Part shown: positions 35,370 through 47,330 of the stretch, one piece after another | Layout of the letters: every line of letters begins with the position of its first letter | How positions within the stretch are numbered: the stretch's first letter is position 1 | Assembly: GCA_963580455.1 (NCBI GenBank) | Contig: OY756957.1 | Coordinates: 28,116,501 to 28,180,500, forward strand | Direction: 5' to 3' | Length of the DNA: 64,000 bases | From: Euonymus europaeus | Taxonomy: Eukaryota > Streptophyta > Magnoliopsida > Celastrales > Celastraceae | Translations under genes and position numbers: made by a program | Notes under the pieces: generated by a model | What the model saw: the letters and a program-made list of their open reading frames with translations, nothing else | Database searches by the model: none | What the model was told of the DNA's origin: nothing

Positions 35370-35402
35370 CTATGTGGCATGCTGATTATGCATGCCACAT
35401 AG
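35370..35402. repeat. Perfect 13-bp hairpin inside the MULE left end
   Basis: CTATGTGGCATGC, a 7-base loop (tgattat), then GCATGCCACATAG. The right end carries one arm of the same motif (GCATGCCACAT near 37830). Confidence 0.9.
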
Positions 35403-36949
35403 ATTTTTTGGGGAAACAAATTTTTTTGTCTTATTAGAAACAACCTAATTCCCACCCAAATAAAAATGCATTCCCGCTTCTCTCTCCTCTTTCATTAACT
35501 ACATAATTAATCATAGTTAATTTAATTATTATTTTATTCTCTCTCTTGTTTATCTTCTGCACCATTCATTTTTCATTTATGAAATGTCTTTTATGTCATT
35601 GTGTCATGAGGTTCGCAAAAGAGACTATTAACCATTCCAATGTAATTATTTGCACTATTTTGTTTTTCTTCCTTAATTACATTGTATTATACATGGCAAG
35701 CTAGCAACACTTATTCCATTGCATTGCCTACTTTTTTAACAATGTTTTTGTTAGGTGAAGATGATATGTAATTTTAATATTTTATATTTTTTCCTTGTGG
35801 GGACAATACTGAATTTGGTAGAGTCGATTAAGTGTACAATGCTGAATTAGATGCACGTCATGTTCTTATTCTGTAAGATTGATTTTAATGTTTTTAACAA
35901 AATGGTAATGTAATTGGATAAACCCAAGTGTTATATAATTCATTTCTGTTTTATAAATTAGCCAATGCATTTTATATTAATCCTTTGAGTTTTAATAATG
36001 TCTCATCACATTGTGTTTTCACAATAATTTATTCACAACCAACTAAAAGACCAAAAATCTCAACTCCTTCAAGTAACAGAATCCATAAAAGGATAATTTT
36101 ACATATTCAAAATGTAGAAAAAATGAAGACAATGTAATACATTTACATCTGAGCCAATGACACACACATGTTGGCCGAATTTACATTGTTAAATAAATAA
36201 CAACTTGGAGTAAAATCATAAACCAATTTTCAGTTTTTAGACATGCACAATGTTCTAATTATGCCAATGCATTCCAAGATTCTCATGATTTACACATTTT
36301 TCTGGGTCAATAGAGATCAATACATTCCATTGCATGGAAGACACCAACTTTTCTTTCATCCAACAACTTTAGCTCCAATGTGATAGTCATTTAAGAAAAA
36401 TGTCAATCCAATGTCAAAATCATACCAGTAAGAGCATGAAAACCTAAAGAAACAAAATCATACCATATAAGAATTTAGTCACAAGGAAATGTTAAACAAA
36501 TATTCAATGTAACTCATACACGATGAGTTCATTGATCAATAATGAGCCAATATAATTAATTTAGCCATAAGTAACATTAATTTTCATCAGTTGGTCCAAC
36601 CATTACAATGCAATTCTCATCTACAAGCAAATCAATTTAACAAAAACCATTGTAATTACTAAATTAAACATCCAATTATCATATCAAAAGCTCAACGCAA
36701 TTAAATAACACACATGGAAAACTAGGTAGAACACAACTGTGTAATAGATCTTACATTGTGTATTTTGTGTGCCCAAGACGCAGACATCCAAATTTAGAAT
36801 AGTAAACAAAGTCATGTGTAAAAATACATAATTCAGCCCCCATGGTAAGACATGCAAAAATTTAAAAAGTAGTTTATGTAGTTAATCATAACAAGGTAAA
36901 ATTTAACAAACTCCTCTATGGTGTGCTTATGTAATTTTCTTTTACATTG

Positions 36950-37450
36950 TCAACTATTTAACTACAATCCAATGTAATTCAAACACAAAATTTTTTAAAA
37001 AAATATTACATCATGTTCAAATATTCTTAATTTTATAATACAGTAATAAAGACAATGCATTCCACGATTAAAGTGATTTACATCTTCTGGGGTTAACAAT
37101 GTATTTAATTGAAATGAAAATCAATCAATAGATAGTCAATGTATTTTTCAAATGAAAATTAAAATCTATTCCAATCGCAAATGATACCAGTTTTACAACA
37201 CAAATCCACTGTAACTACTTTATTACAATTCCAATGTAACTCAAACACAAATTTGGAACAAAAAAAGTTACATCATGTTCAACTATTCTTAATTTTCTAA
37301 TGTAATAATCATGACAATGCAATCCACGTTCACAATGCTTTACATATTGTGGGGTTGCCAATGTATTTATTTGAAATGGAAGTCAATCAACAGAGAGACA
37401 ATGTATTTTTTAAATTAAAATTAAGCCTTATTCCACTTGCAAAATCATAC
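36950..37450 (+). repeat. Diverged direct repeat of about 250 bp within the MULE
   Basis: The block with tccaatgtaattcaaacaca, ttacatcatgttcaa and ttcttaatttt (about 36960-37195) recurs at about 37215-37450. The whole element is rich in CAATGTAA and TTACATTG words. Confidence 0.75.
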
Positions 37451-37888
37451 CAGTATACACATAAAGAAAGTATTGTTTTACCTCAAATGCAGCTGTATCT
37501 TGAGAAAATCAAACAGACGCTGTCGAAGATAAACCTAACGCTGCCTCAGCCAGAACTACTCGTCCGCGAATACAAAAACACGCCGGAAAAGATGAATGAG
37601 AAGTCGTTACAGTGGGGGAGAACCAGTAGTCGCAAACCAGAGGATTTGGGTAGCTTCCTGAAGTTTTTTTTGGGAACCACTATCACTAATTTTTGAATTT
37701 AAAGCTGGGTTTCTTTTTGTAGAAAATCGTGCCGGTTACTACAATTATCAAACCATGGTAAAAAGTGTAATGATTACCAACTTTTGAATTGTCAAATTTC
37801 AAAAACGCTGACTAGTTTGCTGACTGTGCATGCCACATCAGTTATGTACCTTATGGATACTAAACCTTATGTATGACTAGTATTACCG

Positions 37889-39647
37889 AAACTCAAATTG
37901 GAAGAGATGGATCATTGTGTGGATCCCCAACTTTAATGGGCAACTGATCTGATAAACTCTCTTGAACCAAATTATAACCAACTTTCCTGTGAATCCATCA
38001 TCCGCGAATGGAAACATCTGCCAGACCTTGGCATTCACTGCCAATAAAGCCAAGCAACAGCCGGTGCAACCCATGGTCCACCATGGTTCAAGGACGAGGT
38101 CTTCCGGATATAATGACTTCAACGCACTTCACTTACGTTGGTGATGATGCTCGGTCCCGGATCCATTAGAGTAGGATTATTATTATCAACTCTCGTATCT
38201 AGTTTGGTGCTTGGATCCACCGTGACTTTGATTGCGTTGAGAATGATATCAATTTACGTATAAGCAGAGGTGTTTGTTCAAGGATAATATGCACCCGCAG
38301 GATCCCTCAGCACCATATATTTATATTATTAGGCACATGTGCTTTTACTCTATTAGAAATAAAATTCGACAAAACAAACCATTATTAATTAGAGTGAGTT
38401 AAGGCTGACCATGAAAGCCAAACTAGATTCGGTATGGAATGGGGCTTCTGTGATTAAACTTCGCAATTCTGCAGAAAAGAAAAAAGAAATTTGAAGGGAA
38501 CAGAAGAAAATCTAACATCATCATTCTATCAAAGAGATACAGTTGATTTACCGTAGAATTCATTCAAAACTAAAAGATGAGATGATTTGATGGAACTTGA
38601 ATCTTATGTTTCAGGTAATTTTCTAGCTAGTAGCCTTTCAATATTTTAATGATTCTATAATTGTGGAACCAAACTAATTTTACTATAATAAGAAGGTTAT
38701 GACTTAATAAATGTATAATTATAAAAACTTAATAGAGGTTGAGACCAAAATCTTCTATAATTATATAGAGGTTATTCTTATAGAGTATTACTATATATAG
38801 GTTTTACTGTATAAATCTCTTCTGTTTATGTAAAATGCTTAATATTGTCACAAATATTATGAACAACATAAATATTATCTGCAAAAATTAAATCAAACAA
38901 ACACAACATTGTAGACAACATTTATGATAATATTTTGAAGCATACATGCTCTTTTGCAAATGCTCTGTTTAATAGAACTTTAAAAGAGAAGTGTTAAAAC
39001 ATGATCCTAAGAATAGGTTAAATGGATATTTAAAATTGAGAAAAATCAATTTAGTTTTTAAGTGCTCTTAATGGGTACTAATATTGAGAAGGCTGTCCCC
39101 AAATTTTTTTTTTTAAAAAAGAAGGTATATTATTCTCTCTCCCCTTTTCTCTTCTCTTTTATTTCTCCAATTTTCTTTTGTGTCAAATATATTAAAATGT
39201 GGGATTTGGTGGTAAAATAAAGAATGTTGTTTGAGAGGTCTTAAAATAGAGATCCCATTTTTGATAAATTTAAACCCACTAAATTAAGTTTCTCTATAAT
39301 TTTTTATTTTAATTTAAAAATTAAATAAATTTGTATTTTAATTAAAAATAAATAAATTTCTTTTAATTTTTAAAATGATATGAATTTAAAATTAATTATA
39401 ATTGGAGAAAAATATGTTTTGGCCAACTTCTTTCTAATTTCTTGAATCTCTAAAATTAATCCTGAGAACAAAAAACTCACAATTCGTATGTATTAACTGC
39501 AATTCCAAATCACAAGTATCATATGATCAAACCGTTCTCTGTGCCTCGGTCACGGAAATTAGAAAAAACAAAATTACCAGGACTCCACCCAGATTTACTT
39601 GCCAGCGCCTACACTTTCCTCTTCGCACAGTTGAACTGAAGCAGATC
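37889..39647. repeat. RFL 3' flank remainder and 5' flank of gene D
   Basis: 37889-38345 continues the 3' flank of gene C (type 1, compare 15490-15770). 38351-39647 is 5' flank shared with 28905-29120 plus 30949-31697 and with 43772-44481. The leader begins at 39580. No gene is seen apart from a short conserved patch on the minus strand at 37905-38122. Confidence 0.8.
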
Positions 39648-41438
39648 ATGATGCCGAGAAGAAGAGCTTCTGTGTTAGCTACAATGTCTGCTTCTCGTCT
39701 TCTTCTTCTTCAAGGTATGGCTTCTCTCAATTGCTCCTCCTCACTTCCTACTTCTCTCAGATCGGCCTCTTTTCATACCTCCAAATCGTCAATAAATAAC
39801 CGCAAATTCGAATTCAATGGCATCGATGATGCTGTTGAATGCTTTAATCGGATGGTTCACATGCAACCTTCACCTTCTTTATTCGAATTTAATCGATTGT
39901 TTGGTTCAATCGTCAAAATGGGGCACTATTCTACCGTGATTTCACTGGCTAATTCTATGGAGTGGTTTGGTATCAAGCATAATATCTATACTTTTACTAG
40001 ATTGATGAACTGCCTTTGTTGTTTGAGGCGTGTGGATTTTGGGTTTTCTTTGCTGGGTAAAATCCTGAAACTTGGTCTCCAACCTGGTATTGTAACATTC
40101 AACACCATCATCAAGGGATTGTGTGCTGTGGGTAAAGTTTCAGATGCTGTGAGATTTTTTGATAAGATGGTGGATGATGGTTACCAACCCGATGTAGTCA
40201 CTTACACTATAATCATAAATTGTTTCGGTAAATTAGGAAACACTCACGTCGCAGTCCACTTACTCAACAAAATGGCAAATAGAGGTTGTAAACCAGATGT
40301 GGTGGCATATAGTACAGTCATTGACGGCCTATGCAAGGACATGCAATTTGACAGCGCTTTCAATCTGTATTTGGAAATGATGGAACAAGGTGTTACACCA
40401 AACGTCTTCACTTATAACTCTTTGATTCAAGGTGCATGCAATTCAGGCCATTGGAATAAGACTACAAGATTATGGAATGAAATGATTGGAAGGAACATAA
40501 CACCTGATGTTATCATTTTCAATACGCTGGTTGATATGTTCTGCAAAGAAGGAAAGATTTCAGAGGCTGAACGTGTACTTGAGAAGATGATTGATGTCGG
40601 AGTGGACCCCGATGTGGTCACGTATGGTGCATTGATGGATGGATATTGTCTCGTAGGCCACATTGATAAGGCATTGAAAGTGTTTGATTTGATCGTGGAA
40701 AAGGGTCTTCAACTTGATGTTTTTAGTTATAATATATTAATCAATGGATTTTGTAAGAGTAAACGTATAGAAAAAGCAATGGAACTTTTTAGTGATATGG
40801 ATTCTAAAGAGTTGGCTGCTGACGCTATTACATTCAGTACCCTTATAAGCGGATTGTGCAATGCAGGCAGAGTTCAAGCTGCAAAAGATCTTCTGAAGGA
40901 GATGAGTGCACGCGGTCATACTCCTGACTTGATAACTTACTCGACTCTGTTGGATGGTTTGTGCAAGCATGGGCGTCTTGATGAGGCATTGGCTTTGTTT
41001 AAAGCAATGCAAGAGAGTGGGTTGAAACTTAATATTATAACTTATAACATCATCATTGATGGTTCAAGTAAGGGAGGGAAGCTTAATATTGCGAAGGACC
41101 TGTTTTCCAACTTGTCTGTCAAGGGCCTAAATCCTGATGTAAAGACGTATAGTATCTTGATCAATGGCCTTTGTAAAGAAGGGCTCTTAGGTGAAGCATA
41201 TGAGCTCCTTAGGGAAATGGAAGGTACCGATTGCTCTCCAGATGACTGTACTTACAATACAATCATTCGAGGATTATTCCGAAACAACAATGCTTTGGCG
41301 GTGCAGCTTCTTCAGGAAATGCGTGATAAGGGGTTCTCTGCAGATGCATCTACGTTGGAGATGGTAGTTGATTTGTTATCTAACGATGCATATGACAAAT
41401 CAGTTTCCAACAAACTTCGTATGTTACTGTTAACTTGA
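39648..41438 (+). CDS. RFL-type P-class PPR protein D (intact, 596 aa)
   Basis: This is an intact single-exon gene with the long presequence (MASLNCSSSLPTSLRSASF). Fourteen PPR motifs plus the partial tail end in SNKLRMLLLT. It is one residue shorter than A and F because NNNTALAV is NNNALAV in motif 14. Position 5/35 residues suggest C?UGAUU?UGAUGU. Motif 2 (Thr, Gly) and motif 8 (Gly, Asp) are outside the code. The first third is almost identical to gene C, while the part from motif 8 on is closer to gene E. This mosaic is consistent with gene conversion or unequal exchange. The role inferred is binding of an organelle RNA, with possible fertility restoration. Confidence 0.96.
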   Translation: MMPRRRASVLATMSASRLLLLQGMASLNCSSSLPTSLRSASFHTSKSSINNRKFEFNGIDDAVECFNRMVHMQPSPSLFEFNRLFGSIVKMGHYSTVISLANSMEWFGIKHNIYTFTRLMNCLCCLRRVDFGFSLLGKILKLGLQPGIVTFNTIIKGLCAVGKVSDAVRFFDKMVDDGYQPDVVTYTIIINCFGKLGNTHVAVHLLNKMANRGCKPDVVAYSTVIDGLCKDMQFDSAFNLYLEMMEQGVTPNVFTYNSLIQGACNSGHWNKTTRLWNEMIGRNITPDVIIFNTLVDMFCKEGKISEAERVLEKMIDVGVDPDVVTYGALMDGYCLVGHIDKALKVFDLIVEKGLQLDVFSYNILINGFCKSKRIEKAMELFSDMDSKELAADAITFSTLISGLCNAGRVQAAKDLLKEMSARGHTPDLITYSTLLDGLCKHGRLDEALALFKAMQESGLKLNIITYNIIIDGSSKGGKLNIAKDLFSNLSVKGLNPDVKTYSILINGLCKEGLLGEAYELLREMEGTDCSPDDCTYNTIIRGLFRNNNALAVQLLQEMRDKGFSADASTLEMVVDLLSNDAYDKSVSNKLRMLLLT

Positions 41439-43771
41439 TATTGGATTCATGGATGAGACCAGTTCTTAAGTGAGTGGTCAGGTAATTGTTGAAAGCTTTT
41501 CTAGTTATTGCGCTTCCTTTATGTCTGTTTAGCTTCCTTGGATCTGAACATCTCTTCGTTTCTTTTTGAATGAATTGAAAATGTAGGTCTTTGAAATCTG
41601 TCCTGAATGATAATTGTTTATTCTGAGTGATAATTTTAGATGGAAGTTTAGTTCTTTGATGTGCAGAAGTTCTTTGTGTCTTCATGATTATTGACCTTGA
41701 GAACCTTGGTCTAGTTACATGGGATTCTTAAACACTGTTTCATAATATTTTGATTTGGTCAATTGGGCATATCTCATATCTTGGTTAGGAATAGGCCTGA
41801 AAGGCTGAAACTGTTTCACTTATCCTTCACGTTTCTTAAACCAAGATGGTGATTTCCTACGATGATGCTTTCAAATCTAGTGTTTTTCATCCTAAACAAA
41901 AACGAATGCATTATTTTGATACAACAGTTCTGTATATATTTTCTGAACATTGACCTTATTTATATAATCAAGCATTTAATGTGTCTTTGATGGCTGAATG
42001 TAGGGAAACCCCAAATTGGAAGAGATGGATCCCCAACTTTCATTGATACCCTGAATTGTGAGCAAGAGATCCGGCGACGCGACACTTTTACTAGCTTTTC
42101 TGTCATTGACGTAGAATGTCTACATTAATTTGAGTTTCTCATTTTCTAATGAGGCAAACATGAATTATTTGTTATAAATGATATTAATGAATCTGTTGAC
42201 AAGGACCTGTGTATTGATAGGAATGGTTAAGATAGATTTCCATGTGGCATTTTCGGACCCAATTGATTTTGATTTTTGAACATAGTTAATTGATCATATT
42301 CGGAATGGTTTAAATTCGGACAAGTAAATCGAATAATAATTCAACTCAAGTTTGGAATTTCACAACTAAATCGGACAAGATCTTTTTGTTTGAATCTGAA
42401 TTCAATTTTAAAACTAACAAAAAACTGTGTATGCACCCAAATTTTGGAAATAATAACTTATGTCCAAATTTGGTTTAATCCGGGTCGAAAAATCTTTCAT
42501 TCGAGTTAGACATATTTATGCCGCCCTTCCTTAAAAGTGACTCGACATTCATTTTTTTGACCCTTGTTTTTTTGATAAATGAGTAATTCATAGAAAATAA
42601 AATCCGTACCTAAATTTGAAAATACGAGAGGTATACCCAATACCGAAGTCGAAACCCGAACCAACGCAATAGCTAAACAAAGAAAGCACAACTCAATAGG
42701 GGGAAAAAAAGCAAAAACCAAAACTCATGGTGACTAAGCGCCGTCCAAGTCTATAGTACTAAATAATGTATGAGAATATGTATTTTTGTTGATGTGATTA
42801 TCTCGAGAGATATGTTTCGAGTATGTGATTTTATTTTTTATAAAGATGTGAAACTCAATATTGATTTGATATAATTTTGTTGAGAAATTGATGAGGAACA
42901 CCTGATATTTAGAAATGTTAATAGCGCATAAAGAGAAAAATATATATGAAATTGAATTGAAAAAACGAGAAATTTGGAGCGTGTTCGTAAGACCATGCCC
43001 AGACATGGGGGTCACACCCAAGACAAGCTACCGCCTACACTTGACGAGGCATTGGTGTGGATGTTTGTTGGTAATTAGAGATAAATGTCCTGTGTTTTTT
43101 GTTGTTTGTTTATTGTAATGTGTGCTTAGGTTGTGATCTTTGTGCTGCAAAAATTGATCAAATGATTAGGGTGGTGTATTTAAGAGCAAACCAGTTGATA
43201 ATCTGCCTCTGCCTTGCTCAGTATATGAGTGGTTTTTTATTTTCCTTCATCTTATTTGGAAACCAGTTGATACACTACAATGATATCTAAAAGCTTAATT
43301 ATGTTGTGTTATTTGTAGCTTCGCATTAATATATTTTCATTTTCAAATGAATCATAGACTCATTATTTAATTTTATGTCTTTGCAAATTGAATCTCCCAA
43401 TATGTTGTACATAGTATATTCATTTCTTCTCCAAATGTGAACAATGACCACTTTCATGCCTCCGCCACCTGCAGCAACATTTCTTGCTTTCCATCCTCTT
43501 GATAATAATATTATTGCAGTTAGCATGAATGTCCATGTGGATGACGGATGAGCGATTCATGTGTGCATAGTTTAAGAACCAACTCTGTATGGTGCAACAC
43601 AAATGTCACAGTGTAATGATAAATGTATTTAGAACTATTGATGTATATCAGATATATAAATCATCCCTCTTACTTGAAGACATTATGCATATCTAAAAAA
43701 TTCCACATGATCCATCGTTCCATGTGACAAAAAGAAGCGATCCTAGCCCAATGCGCGGGAAAAATATATAG
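41439..43771. repeat. RFL 3' flank of gene D, type 2, with decayed Helitron-like end
   Basis: 41439-43040 matches the flank of gene B (19897-21577). 42880-43771 matches 28011-28904. The terminal hairpin region (about 43744-43759) and terminus are mutated here: the end reads ATAG at 43768-43771 instead of CTAG. Since 28011-28904 is the same block, it was probably copied with the flank. No gene was seen. Confidence 0.75.
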
Positions 43772-44481
43772 TTAGAAATAAAATTTGATAAAACAAACCA
43801 TTATTAATCAGAGTCTGTGAAGGCTGACCATGAAAGCCAAACTAGATTAGTTATGCAATGAGACTTGTGTGATTCAAGTTACTTCTGTAATTCTGCAAGC
43901 AAGAAAAATGAGATTCAAAGGAAACAGAGGAAAATCTAACATCATAGAGACACGGTTGATTTACCGTAGAATACTATATATAGGTTTTATTGTATAAATA
44001 TCTTCTGTTTATGCAAAATGCTTGAATTTGTCAAAAATATTAGAAACAACACAAATGTTACCTATAAAAATTAAATAAAATAAAAAAGCATTTTAGGCAA
44101 CATTTATGCTAATATTTTAAAGTATATATGCTCTTTTGCAATGCTATGTTGAAAGAAACTTTTAAAGAGAAGTGTTAAAACATGATAAGTTAAGTGGATA
44201 TCTAAAATGGAGAAAAATAAATTTAGTTTTTAAGTGCTCTTAATGAGTACTAATATTGAGAAGGCTATAAGAACGTATATTATTCTCTCTCCCTTTTTCT
44301 CTTCCCTTTTATTTCTCCATTTTTCTTTTGTGTTAAATATATTAAAATTTTGGATTTGGTGGTAAAATAAAGAATGTTGTTTGAGGGGTCTTAAAATAGA
44401 GATCCCATTTTTGATAAATTTAAACCCACTAAATTAAGTTTCTCAATATTTTTTTCTATTTTAATTGAAAAATTAAATAAA
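43772..44481. repeat. RFL 5' flank segment split by a Helitron (continues at 48955)
   Basis: This is collinear with 38351-39320. It stops at gaaaaattaaataaa (44481), where the Helitron begins, and resumes with attttaattaaaaataaata at about 48962. Confidence 0.85.
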
Positions 44482-46139
44482 TTAGATAGGGAGGCCCGTG
44501 CGTTGCTGCGGGTTGTACATTGTTCCGTATGTTAATTGCAGTCAAAGAAAATTATAGCTCAAATGTCGAGGAAACAGAATAACATACAGCTGCTCATTAA
44601 AAAAAATGAAATCCATTTGGCATATATATGCTTGGAAGATAATCAAATGAGAATAAGAAGCAAACAGCTTATTCTTCTAGGTTCATTAGTGTTTAATTCT
44701 TGCTCAGTCATGCAAGCCAAAATCTGACAGTCCCAAAAATAAAGTTCAAATAAAGGCAGCGATGAATGATTGAAAGCACAGAAGAAGAAGCATGAAGAAG
44801 AACTACGTGAATTTTTTATGCTTGAATGATTGGTTCTCCCTGCCGAACAAATGACAACAACAATTAGCATATACATCAAGACAGTGAAATAGAAGTGGAC
44901 GAACAAAGTCCCATGTAAAGCACATAACACAAGCATGCTTAAAAAAAAGTAGGCTCCAATCTGAATATGCCAAAGTGAATTGCAGGCCTTCTCAGATTTT
45001 TATCAATCATGCTTGTAATGAAGAACCTTTAAACTACCAAATGTTCAAACTTATGATGCCTTTTCATATAGAATTAAAAATTAGTTAACGATCATATTTT
45101 GTTAAATACTTAGATACCAAAAATTCAAATCAATTCCAATATCAGATATCATACCTGTGCATGGTTCGAGTCATACACCATATGGAAAAAGTTAAGGTCA
45201 AGTGTTTGTCCACATTCATATAAAATTTGTTCACCAAACAACCTTTCAAAAAATTATTAAAAATAAAGAATAGAAAGACCAAAATTTTAAAAAAGTAAAT
45301 ACTCTGAATAGAGTCACAGAAATCTCAAATTGAAGTTTATAGGAATGGCTAGACAATGATATTAACTTGGAATTCCTCACAAAACTCCTAAAAAATAGTT
45401 CCAAATCACTAAGGCAGTTAACTGGGATATGAACTTAGCTATCAAGCCAGAGTTCCAGTAAAAGCTGCATAAATACACTTTTCCAAACCTGAATCACAAA
45501 AGAATGATAAAATCTCAGTAAAAAGAGTTCAATAGCTGCTAAATCCTTTATCAAATTGACTATCTCAAAAAAGAATTGCTTATTCAAATATGTCGAACAA
45601 TAAAAGAGGCACATTTTCATATCCTTGCCAACAATTTCAGACGATTTTTTTCCTCGCTGCTTTATTGATATATATGTGGGGCATATATTTTTCATGTAAC
45701 AAGACGAATGTGTTTTGCATTTCATCAGTCCACGTTTGGTGGGAGAGCTCCAACTTAAAATGGGAAGTAGTAAATGATTCAGAACTCTATGAATTGTGAT
45801 CTTGACATTTGAATGTTCCAAAAAAAAAGGATCAAGTTAAATAGAAGAAAAAAGAGTTTGAAATGACTTGGAGCTTATTTACTGACACAATCTGTAGACC
45901 ATAGAACCTCATTTGTCACTCTATCATATTTAAAGTCGATGTTGCCGAAAATCTCATTTATAGCAGTCTAATCCTCCCTTGAGCAAGCCTCGCCAAGTGG
46001 AGACAGAGGTACTGTGAGGGGCACCCATCAAGACATGTGAAAGACCCTGCAAGGTAATGTAACAGAAACACAAGATTAACCTCTGTTTTTGAAATACTGC
46101 CAATATTTGAATATAGGCATGTAAATACATGAAAAGGGA

Positions 46140-47330
46140 AATGGAGATGAAGTTGTTCTGTCGATTAAAATGGCAATGGAAAATGATGGGAGTAAATAAA
46201 TAAGTATATAAAGGAGAAATGCATTAATTTGGTAGTTACTGCTCCAACAAAGAGGTCATTGTCTTTATGATTTGAGTTTGAGCTGGATATGAATATGCCA
46301 ATTACATAACCATTATCAACACCATATTCATTCTGTTAGGTGATAATACACCTCATGTGGTGTACTACAAACCTTTTAAATTGGTAGTCTTTTTTGGTAG
46401 GTGGAGGAAACCAAATTGGTTTCTCGGCTCAAATTGTTTCAACCAATTTTTGTTGAAAATGTGGGCAAGAGTTGGTGTAATAGTTGCATGCAAACTTCCT
46501 ATAAATAGGAGGAGAAATTTCATTGTGAAGACACACAAGTGAAGAAAGGAAACCTAGAGAGAGTTTCAGAGAGTTCCTGCAGAGAGTATTTTCTTGCAGA
46601 GAGTTGTTCCTGCATCGTATTTTTGCAGAGAGAGAGAGAGTGAGTGAGTGATACACTAGGTGTATTAGGGGTTTGGGTGAGTGATTCCAAACTATTATTT
46701 CACTCTTGTATCATGTAGTGACGTGTACTACGGAAGGTGATTGTACCCATTATTTTAATAGTAGAAGTTTTTAGCTGGACTACGATTCCGTGGTTTTTTC
46801 CTGTGAAGGGTTTTCCACGTAAAAATTCTGGTGTCTTTATTATTGGTTCCTCGGTATATTTTTCGATCAAGTAAGTTGTTATCATATATTGTGTTATTAA
46901 TTGCATGTCTAGGAAAATTCTGTCTAAGGAGATTGGTATTTAAGTGGATCAGTGTGTCCCTCCAATCTTTTCTGGGAATTTACCTGGTGTAATTAGTGGT
47001 ATAATTGTTCATATACTTTTCACTTGTATCAGTTAATTTCGCAACACATTCATGGGTAAATTGACCTTTACATAGAGAGATTAAAAAAGCTCAAGGAAAT
47101 TGGAGATTATATTGTTCGTGCAATTAAAAAAGCCAAAGGAAAATGAGAGGATTAGATAAATAAGAGATAAAGAAAAAGTGAATTAATTTGGTACTTATTG
47201 CTCCAACAAAGAGGTCCAAGTCTTTATGATCTCAGTTTGAGCTGATGTATAAGCGAACTACATAAGCATTATCAACACCATATTCATTCATGAGTTAAAT
47301 TGACCTTAGCATAAAGAGAAATTGTTCTAC
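46140..47330 (+). repeat. Diverged tandem duplication flanking the solo LTR
   Basis: 46160-46333 (containing ctgctccaacaaagaggtca, gtctttatga and catattcattc) recurs at 47105-47290 (attgctccaacaaagaggtc, same order). The second copy has the uninterrupted site accatattcattcatg at about 47277, which is the empty site for the LTR inserted in the first copy. Confidence 0.85.
46334..47046 (+). mobile_element. Solo LTR (713 bp), Copia-like in appearance
   Basis: The LTR begins TGTTAGGTG and ends CGCAACA, so the termini are TG and CA within short inverted repeats (TGTT and AACA). It is flanked by the 5-bp duplication CATTC at 46329-46333 and 47047-47051. A TATA-like motif (ctataaata, about 46499) precedes GA-rich leader sequence (about 46620-46650). 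No internal retrotransposon sequence or second LTR is present, so it arose by LTR-LTR recombination. The superfamily is a guess from length and TSD. Strand is assigned from the TATA position. Confidence 0.88.

Larger units (their letters stand above)
35331..37888. mobile_element. MULE-like TIR element (non-autonomous)
   Basis: The 9-bp flanking duplication AAACTCAAA at 35322-35330 and 37889-37897 is perfect. The ends are inverted: CGGAAATGCTAAATATACAT on the left and CGGTAATACTAGTCATACAT on the right in reverse complement, with similarity resuming to TGTGGCATGC. The empty site is present in the related flanks near 15485 and 42005. A perfect hairpin lies just inside the left end (35370-35402). 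No transposase is seen. A 115-codon open frame at 37349-37696 near the right end has a charged C-terminus and no recognised domain. Confidence 0.87.
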
